Source: JBBQZO01 sp038207625 (lineage in GTDB: Bacteria; Pseudomonadota; Gammaproteobacteria; Burkholderiales; Burkholderiaceae_D). Taken from it: a stretch of 30,410 nucleotides of DNA. Of the stretch, positions 25,902 through 30,410 are shown piece after piece (the stretch's first letter is position 1; each line of letters opens with the position of its first letter). The notes below the pieces were generated by a model. The model was not told the DNA's origin and searched no databases. It was given only the letters and a program-made list of their open reading frames with translations. The DNA lies in NCBI GenBank assembly GCA_038207625.1, contig JBBQZO010000050.1, positions 1 to 30,410 on the forward strand, read 5' to 3'. Position numbers and translations under genes: made by a program.

Positions 25902-26119
25902 TTCTCTCAGAAACGCTGGGTGTGCCCGATTCGCGTCTGCAGGCCGACGTCGCGCTACTGGGCAGCGTGCCAGAACTGGATTCGATGGCGGTGATCGGCG
26001 TGATCAGCGCGCTCGAGCAGCAATTCGGCATCGACATCGATGACGACGAGATCAGCGCCAGGCACTTTGCCACACTAGGCAGCCTGACAGCCTTCGTCCA
26101 ATCCAAGCTGGCGCAATGA
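25874..26119 (+). CDS. Acyl carrier protein
   Basis: An 81-residue, acidic helical protein with the ACP/PCP fold. The attachment serine is S37 in PELDSMAVIGVISALEQQFG, the usual LDSM context for the 4'-phosphopantetheine arm, and IDIDDDEISARHFATLGSLTAFV forms helices III and IV. It would carry an acyl or aminoacyl group activated by the ligase encoded across the divergent region. A GGAG 5 bases before the ATG supports the start at 25874; a longer in-frame start at 25769 lies in the GNAT gene and is rejected. Its TGA overlaps the next ATG (26116-26119). No phosphopantetheinyl transferase gene is in the window. Confidence 0.92.
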   Translation: MQAIDRVKLILSETLGVPDSRLQADVALLGSVPELDSMAVIGVISALEQQFGIDIDDDEISARHFATLGSLTAFVQSKLAQ

Positions 26120-26949
26120 AACCGCAGCAGCCACAGCCAGCGCTGCCGTTCTTTCTCGACTGTGCCGCAGGGCAGCGCTTTTGCCTGTTCCATCGGCCCC
26201 AGCCGGACCGCCCCGCGCGCGGCGCTATCCTGTACGTGCATCCGTTTGCCGAGGAGCTCAACACCACCCGGCGCATGGCGGCATTGCAAGCGCGCGCCTT
26301 CGCGGCGCTTGGCTATGGCGTGCTGCAGATCGACTTGTACGGTTGCGGTGACAGCAGCGGCGAGTTCGCCGACGCGCGCTGGCCCATCTGGCTGGCCGAC
26401 CTGGCCACCGCCAGCCGATGGCTGATGCAACACGTGGACGGCCCGTTGCAGCTGTGGGGCGTGCGTCTGGGCGGCCTGCTCGCACTCGATTTCGCCCGCG
26501 CCGCGCCGCAGCCGGTTGACGGCATCATCCTGTGGCATCCCTACCTGAGCGGCGCGACCTGCATCAACCAGTTCCTGCGCATGCACATGGCTGCGCAACT
26601 ACACGACGAGCTGCAGCCATTGCGCGGCAGCGCCGCACTGCGCGCGCAACTGGCTGACGAGCGCGCCGTCGAGGTAGCCGGCTACACGCTGGCGCCGGCG
26701 CTGGTGCGCGAGATCGACGCGCAGCAAGCGGCCCGGGTCGCACTGCCGGCCTGCCGCATCGACTGGTTCGCCAACCCGGCCCCGGCGGCCAGCAAACTCG
26801 GCGCCGCCGTGCTGCAGTTGCAGACGAGCTGGCGCGCGACAGGGGTCAGCGCGCGCCTGCATACGGTCAACGGCCGGGCTTTCTGGGCCGGCGCTGAAGT
26901 GGGCGAATGCCCGGCAATGCTGGCATCGTGCGCAGGGGTGTTCCGATGA
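26116..26949 (+). CDS. Alpha/beta-hydrolase-fold protein, XrtA-associated hydrolase 2 (triad apparently missing)
   Basis: This 277-residue protein matches the exosortase A-associated hydrolase 2 family (recalled as TIGR03101): PFFLDCAAGQRFCLFHRP, GAILYVHPFAEELNTTRRM and VLQIDLYGCGDSSGEF are characteristic. At the nucleophile elbow, where active members have G-x-S-x-G, it reads G115-V-R117-L-G119, with Arg in place of Ser. No His is present in a plausible catalytic position near the C-terminus (the region reads LHTVNGRAFW). It may therefore bind a substrate or partner rather than hydrolyse. Members always occur beside hydrolase 1, as here. The ATG overlaps the carrier-protein stop and the TGA overlaps the hydrolase 1 start. 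Confidence 0.85.
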   Translation: MKPQQPQPALPFFLDCAAGQRFCLFHRPQPDRPARGAILYVHPFAEELNTTRRMAALQARAFAALGYGVLQIDLYGCGDSSGEFADARWPIWLADLATASRWLMQHVDGPLQLWGVRLGGLLALDFARAAPQPVDGIILWHPYLSGATCINQFLRMHMAAQLHDELQPLRGSAALRAQLADERAVEVAGYTLAPALVREIDAQQAARVALPACRIDWFANPAPAASKLGAAVLQLQTSWRATGVSARLHTVNGRAFWAGAEVGECPAMLASCAGVFR

Positions 26950-27782
26950 ACGTCGTCGAGCAAGCTATCGCGTTTCGATGCGACGCTGCGCAACTGATCG
27001 GCGTCGTGAGCGTGCCGGATCAGCCCGGTCCGCGCGGCATGCTGATCGTCACCGGCGGCCCGCAATACCGGGTCGGCAGCCATCGTCAGTTCGCGCTGCT
27101 GGCACGCGACTTGGCCGCCAAGGGTGTGCCGGTCCTGCGCTTTGACTATCGGGGCATGGGCGACAGCGAGGGCAGCACGCGCAGTTACGACAGCATTGAT
27201 GCCGATATCGCCAGCGCCATCGAGGCCTTCCTCGCGCACAGTCCAAGCGTACGCGAACTGGCTATCTGGGGTTTGTGCGACGGTGCCAGCGCAGCCATTT
27301 TCTATGCGCAGCACGATCAACGCGTGCGCGCGCTGGTGCTGTGCAACCCCTGGGCCCGCACCGACCAGAGCGCCGCGCGCGCCACGTTGAAACACTATTA
27401 TCTGCAGCGCTTGCTGGCACCCGACTTCTGGCGAAAACTGTTGCGCGGTGCAGTCCGGCCAACCGGCACCATGCGCGAACTACTCGGCCAGGTGCGCCGC
27501 CTGCGCCCCGACGCCGATGGCACCGGCGCGACCAAGGCCAGTCTGCCCCAGCAGCTATTCGATGGTCTGAGCGGCTTCAACGGACGGGTCTTCGTCATAT
27601 TAAGTGGCAACGACCTGATCGCGCGCCAATTCGCCGACCTGATCAACAGCAGCGCTGCGTGGCGCAAGCTGGCAGGCGCATTCAACATTAGTCATCTGGC
27701 CGAGGCAAATCACACGTTCGCGCGTGAGCAGTGGCGTGCCGAAGTGAGCCGCCTGACCGCCGGATGGATCAACGCATGGTAG
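26946..27782 (+). CDS. Alpha/beta hydrolase, XrtA-associated hydrolase 1 (Cys nucleophile)
   Basis: This 278-residue alpha/beta hydrolase matches the exosortase A-associated hydrolase 1 family (recalled as TIGR03100). MLIVTGGPQYRVGSHRQFALL and LRFDYRGMGDSEG are the signature N-terminal strands. The nucleophile elbow is G109-L-C111-D-G113, so the nucleophile is Cys rather than Ser; D223 in LSGNDLIARQF and H256 in EANHTF complete a plausible triad. It could cleave a thioester on the carrier protein or transfer an acyl group, since Cys-type members of this fold include thioesterases and acyltransferases; that is inference. The ATG at 26946 overlaps the previous stop (ATGA); an in-frame ATG at 26907 would overlap further and is not used. 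Confidence 0.88.
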   Translation: MNVVEQAIAFRCDAAQLIGVVSVPDQPGPRGMLIVTGGPQYRVGSHRQFALLARDLAAKGVPVLRFDYRGMGDSEGSTRSYDSIDADIASAIEAFLAHSPSVRELAIWGLCDGASAAIFYAQHDQRVRALVLCNPWARTDQSAARATLKHYYLQRLLAPDFWRKLLRGAVRPTGTMRELLGQVRRLRPDADGTGATKASLPQQLFDGLSGFNGRVFVILSGNDLIARQFADLINSSAAWRKLAGAFNISHLAEANHTFAREQWRAEVSRLTAGWINAW

Positions 27783-29005
27783 AGCGCGTACTGATGATCG
27801 CCTTCCACTATCCGCCGATGCGTGGCAGCAGCGGGATCCAGCGCACGCTGGGCTTCGCCCATCACCTGCCGCGCTTCGGCTGGGAAGCGCAGGTGCTGAG
27901 CGCCCACCCGCGCGCCTATCCGCAGGTGAGCCCCGACGAACCGGACGGAGCGGTCGATGTCGAACGCTGCTTCGCCTTGGACACCGGCCGCCAACTGGCA
28001 CTGAAGGGCCGCTATCCGGCACTGCTGGCGCTGCCGGACCGCTGGATCGGATGGTGGTTGGGCGCGGTGCCGGCCGGGCTGCGCTTAATCCGCCGCGTAC
28101 GCCCCAGCATCATCTGGTCGACCTATCCGATCGCCACCGCCCACCTGATTGCCCTGACCTTGCACCGTCTGAGCGGCATTCCGTGGGTGGCCGACATGCG
28201 CGATCCGATGCTCGACGGCGACTATCCGCCCGATCCGCGCACCCGCAAGGCCTACCAGGCGATCGAGGCGGCCAGTGTGACGCGCTGCGCCAGCGTGGTG
28301 TGCACCACCGCCGGTGCCCGCGCCATATACCGGGCGCGCTACCCGCAGCTACCCGCACAGCGCTTCGACCTGATCGAAAACGCGTTCGATGAGGCCGATT
28401 TCACCGCGCTGGCGCCGACGCCGCGCGACGACACGCGCGTTACCTTGCTGCACAGCGGCTTGATCTACCCGTCCGAGCGCGACCCGCGCGCCCTGTTCGG
28501 AGCGCTTGCCGCGCTCCAGGCCAGGGGCCAGATTGACCCGGGACGGCTGCGCATTATTCTGCGCGCCAGCGGTGACGATGGCAACCTGCGCGGCCTGATC
28601 GCCCGTTTCGGCATCGGCGCACTGGTCGAACTGGCCCCTCCCCTGCCATATCGCGCGGCGCTGGCCGAGATGCTGTCGGTGGACGGCTTGCTGCTGCTGC
28701 AGGCGGCCAACTGCAATGCCCAGATCCCAGCCAAGCTGTACGAATACCTGCGCGCGCGCCGGCCCATCCTGGCGTTGACCGATCCGGCTGGGGACAGTGC
28801 GGCCTGCCTGCGCGCCTGCGGGATCGATACCATCGCGCCGCTCGATTGCCAGGACGCCATCAGCGCCGCCTTGCGCGACTTTCTCGCGCTGCTGGACCGC
28901 GCTGCAGCGCCGCTGGCCTCGCCAAGCTGTATCGCCACCCACACGCGCGCGGCGCGCAGCGCGCAACTGGCCACCCTGTTTAACCACATCCGGGAGTCCC
29001 GATGA
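27776..29005 (+). CDS. Glycosyltransferase family 4-like protein
   Basis: A 409-residue GT-B glycosyltransferase. VLMIAFHYPPMRGSSGIQRTL near the start has the glycine-rich acceptor loop seen in WlbH-like GT4 enzymes, and PSIIWSTYPIATAHLIAL and PWVADMRDPMLDG follow. The C-terminal half has VTLLHSGLIYP and NCNAQIPAKLYEYLRARRPILAL, the nucleotide-sugar binding block with the second Glu. It would add a sugar to the glycan; specificity is unknown. The start at 27776 overlaps the hydrolase 1 stop by 7 bases; the in-frame ATG at 27764 would add four residues and is the alternative. Its stop overlaps the next ATG (29002-29005), so it is coupled to the TPR gene. Confidence 0.85.
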   Translation: MVERVLMIAFHYPPMRGSSGIQRTLGFAHHLPRFGWEAQVLSAHPRAYPQVSPDEPDGAVDVERCFALDTGRQLALKGRYPALLALPDRWIGWWLGAVPAGLRLIRRVRPSIIWSTYPIATAHLIALTLHRLSGIPWVADMRDPMLDGDYPPDPRTRKAYQAIEAASVTRCASVVCTTAGARAIYRARYPQLPAQRFDLIENAFDEADFTALAPTPRDDTRVTLLHSGLIYPSERDPRALFGALAALQARGQIDPGRLRIILRASGDDGNLRGLIARFGIGALVELAPPLPYRAALAEMLSVDGLLLLQAANCNAQIPAKLYEYLRARRPILALTDPAGDSAACLRACGIDTIAPLDCQDAISAALRDFLALLDRAAAPLASPSCIATHTRAARSAQLATLFNHIRESR

Positions 29006-29604
29006 TCAGCGCCCTGCTATTTGCCAGCGCCCTCGCCAGCGCCGAGTGCCCGCCCGTCCAATCGCTCGAGACGGGCGGCGACTATACCAATCCGGCCGAC
29101 CGCCAGGCCCTGTCGGTGGTGGAAAACTTTCACTTCACGACGCCCGTCGAAACGCTGGCGCACGGCATCTCCGATTCGCTGGGCAGCGACATCGGTTACA
29201 CGCTCGAGCATTTCCCCAACCACCACCGGGCGCTGGCGGCGCTGGCCAAGTTGGCGCTGCGCGAAAAAAGCGCCCACCCGCAGGGCGCGCGCTACTCGGT
29301 CGAGTGCTATTTCGTGCGCGCAATCGGATATCGCAGTGCTGACCCGACGGTGCGCAGCATCTATGGCATCTATCTGCTGGCGCTCAATCACGACGATGAA
29401 GCGCTCGAGCAGATGCGCGAAGCGTGCCGACTCGAACCTGGCAACGCCAGCGCCCATTACAATCTGGGCCTGCTGCTGTTCAAGCACAAGGATTACCGCG
29501 CCGCGCGCGAACACGCCAAAAGCGCCTACGCGCTCGGCTTTCCGCTGCCGGGGCTGAAAAACAAACTGGTCGAGGCACATGCATGGAACGAGGCTCCTGA
29601 CTAA
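29002..29604 (+). CDS. Small TPR protein with probable signal peptide
   Basis: A 200-residue protein whose first 14 residues (MISALLFASALASA) look like a short signal peptide with an ASA cleavage site; the N-terminal positive charge is missing, so export is probable rather than certain. Two tetratricopeptide-type repeats are visible at about 113-146 (IYLLALNHDDEALEQMREA) and 147-180 (ASAHYNLGLLLFKHKDYRA), and a looser one around 63-88. Such repeats mediate protein-protein contacts, for example in glycan secretion complexes, but its partner is unknown. It is not PrsT, which is much longer. It is the last gene of the plus-strand operon, and one base separates its stop from the regulator's stop on the other strand. 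Confidence 0.75.
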   Translation: MISALLFASALASAECPPVQSLETGGDYTNPADRQALSVVENFHFTTPVETLAHGISDSLGSDIGYTLEHFPNHHRALAALAKLALREKSAHPQGARYSVECYFVRAIGYRSADPTVRSIYGIYLLALNHDDEALEQMREACRLEPGNASAHYNLGLLLFKHKDYRAAREHAKSAYALGFPLPGLKNKLVEAHAWNEAPD

Positions 29605-29605
29605 A

Positions 29606-30410
29606 TCATTTGATCCCGTGGTGGTTCATCAGGTCGTACAGCGTGGGACGGCTCACGCCCAGCAGTTCGGCCGCCTTGACGATGTTGCCGTTGGCGCGCG
29701 CCAGCGCCGTCACCATTGCCTGATACTCGGCCGCGTCGCGTACTTCGCGCAGCTTGATCGAGGCCTCCGCGACGCCGCCCGGCAAGCCCAGATCGTCGCA
29801 CACGATCTGCGGCCCCTCGGCCATGATCACGGCCCGCTTGATGCAGTTTTCCATCTCGCGCACATTGCCCGGCCAGCCATACTGCTCGATCGCCGCCAGC
29901 GCTTCCGGCGCGAAGGCAGGCGCGGCGCGGCCCTCACTGTGCGAAAAGCGATGCTTGAAGTGATGCGCCAGCAGCACGGCGTCGCCGATACGCTGACGCA
30001 GCGGCGGGATGCTCAGCACAATTTCGCTGAGACGGTAGTACAGGTCCTCGCGGAAGCGCCCGGCCTGCACCAGCGCCTTCAGGTCCTGATGGGTGGCGCA
30101 CACAATACGCACGTCGATCGCTATTTCGACCCGCCCGCCGATCCGTTCGATGACGCGTTCTTGCAGGAAACGCAGTAGTTTCGCTTGCAAGGCCAGCGCC
30201 ATGTCGCCCACTTCGTCAAGAAAGAAGGTGCCGCCGTGCGCCGTCTCGATCTTGCCCAGCGTTTGCTGGCCGGCTCCCGTGAAGGCGCCCTTTTCGTGCC
30301 CGAACAACTCGCTCTCCAGCAGGTGTTCGGGAATCGCCGCGCAGTTAATCGCCACGAAGCGGTGTTCCTGGCGTCCGCTCAGCTGGTGCAGCGCCCGCGC
30401 AATGCGCTCC
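29606..30410 (-). CDS. prsR: Sigma-54-dependent PEP-CTERM-box response regulator PrsR (C-terminal part)
   Basis: The gene continues beyond the right edge; the last 267 residues are present. They cover most of the AAA+ domain (ESELFGHEKGAFTGA, with the sigma-54 contact motif GAFTGA at 30272-30289, Walker B GTFFLDEVGDM, FREDLYYRL, and GWPGNVREMENCIKRA at the sensor II region) and the Fis-type helix-turn-helix (NGNIVKAAELLGVSRPTLYDLM). The Walker A loop and the receiver domain are outside the window. It matches the PrsR family (recalled as TIGR02915), which with the PrsK kinase is thought to switch on PEP-CTERM genes through sigma-54 promoters. It converges tail to tail with the TPR gene with a single base between the stops. 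Confidence 0.9.
   Translation of the reverse strand, partial: ERIARALHQLSGRQEHRFVAINCAAIPEHLLESELFGHEKGAFTGAGQQTLGKIETAHGGTFFLDEVGDMALALQAKLLRFLQERVIERIGGRVEIAIDVRIVCATHQDLKALVQAGRFREDLYYRLSEIVLSIPPLRQRIGDAVLLAHHFKHRFSHSEGRAAPAFAPEALAAIEQYGWPGNVREMENCIKRAVIMAEGPQIVCDDLGLPGGVAEASIKLREVRDAAEYQAMVTALARANGNIVKAAELLGVSRPTLYDLMNHHGIK

Noticed and set aside
25702..26598. 298-residue minus-strand open frame
   Set aside because: It covers the GNAT end, the carrier protein and hydrolase 2 in antisense; those three have clear starts, stop overlaps and motifs.
1..30410. CRISPR arrays, tRNA or rRNA genes, insertion sequences
   Set aside because: No regularly spaced repeats, no cloverleaf-like or rRNA sequence and no transposase-like protein were noticed on either strand.

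Overview
The window is about 30 kb of GC-rich, tightly packed bacterial DNA. It reads as most of an exosortase A (XrtA, EpsH-type) exopolysaccharide / PEP-CTERM locus. Gene content and order (XrtA-type deacetylase, FemAB, glycosyltransferase, exosortase, glycosyltransferase, amidotransferase; then O-ligase, decarboxylase, acyl ligase, carrier protein, two hydrolases; then a PrsR-type sigma-54 regulator) match the type-1 exosortase clusters of Gram-negative Proteobacteria. With the high GC and codon use I would guess a betaproteobacterium, perhaps Oxalobacteraceae-like (Massilia/Duganella). That placement is an inference; no rRNA or housekeeping gene is present to fix it.

Layout. (1) 2-12668, plus strand: the 3' tail of an upstream gene, then deacetylase, FemAB-like protein, glycosyltransferase, exosortase A fused to EpsI, glycosyltransferase, glutamine-dependent amidotransferase, second deacetylase-like protein, glycosyltransferase, and a glycosyltransferase fused to a CapK/PaaK-type adenylate-forming domain. 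(2) 12710-17331, minus strand: GT4, a Wzx-like flippase and a GT2-GT4 fusion starting at TTG. (3) 17440-19597, plus strand: O-antigen-ligase-like membrane protein and a third deacetylase. (4) 19581-25027, minus strand: methyltransferase, asparagine-synthase-like ligase with a degenerate glutaminase domain, PLP decarboxylase, acyl-CoA/AMP ligase. (5) 25191-29604, plus strand: GNAT-like protein, acyl carrier protein, two alpha/beta-hydrolase-fold proteins, GT4, small TPR protein. (6) 29606 to the right edge, minus strand: the C-terminal part of a sigma-54 activator (PrsR).

How the genes may work together. Seven glycosyltransferase genes (eight GT domains), a flippase and an O-ligase/polymerase-like protein would build, export and possibly ligate a repeat-unit glycan. 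Three CE4 deacetylases, FemAB, two amidotransferase-like proteins, the methyltransferase and the CapK domain would decorate it. Exosortase A would process PEP-CTERM cargo encoded elsewhere; none is visible here. The least explained part is 20371-27782. There a PLP decarboxylase, an AMP ligase, a carrier protein, a GNAT, an amide ligase lacking glutaminase residues, and a pair of hydrolase-fold proteins (one with a Cys nucleophile, one apparently without a triad) sit around one divergent promoter region. I read it as a carrier-protein-based pathway making an amine- or acyl-type substituent, product unknown. Many neighbouring genes share a 4-base ATGA or GTGA start/stop overlap, which implies translational coupling. 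No RNA genes, IS elements, CRISPR arrays or gene-free stretches over 300 bases were seen.
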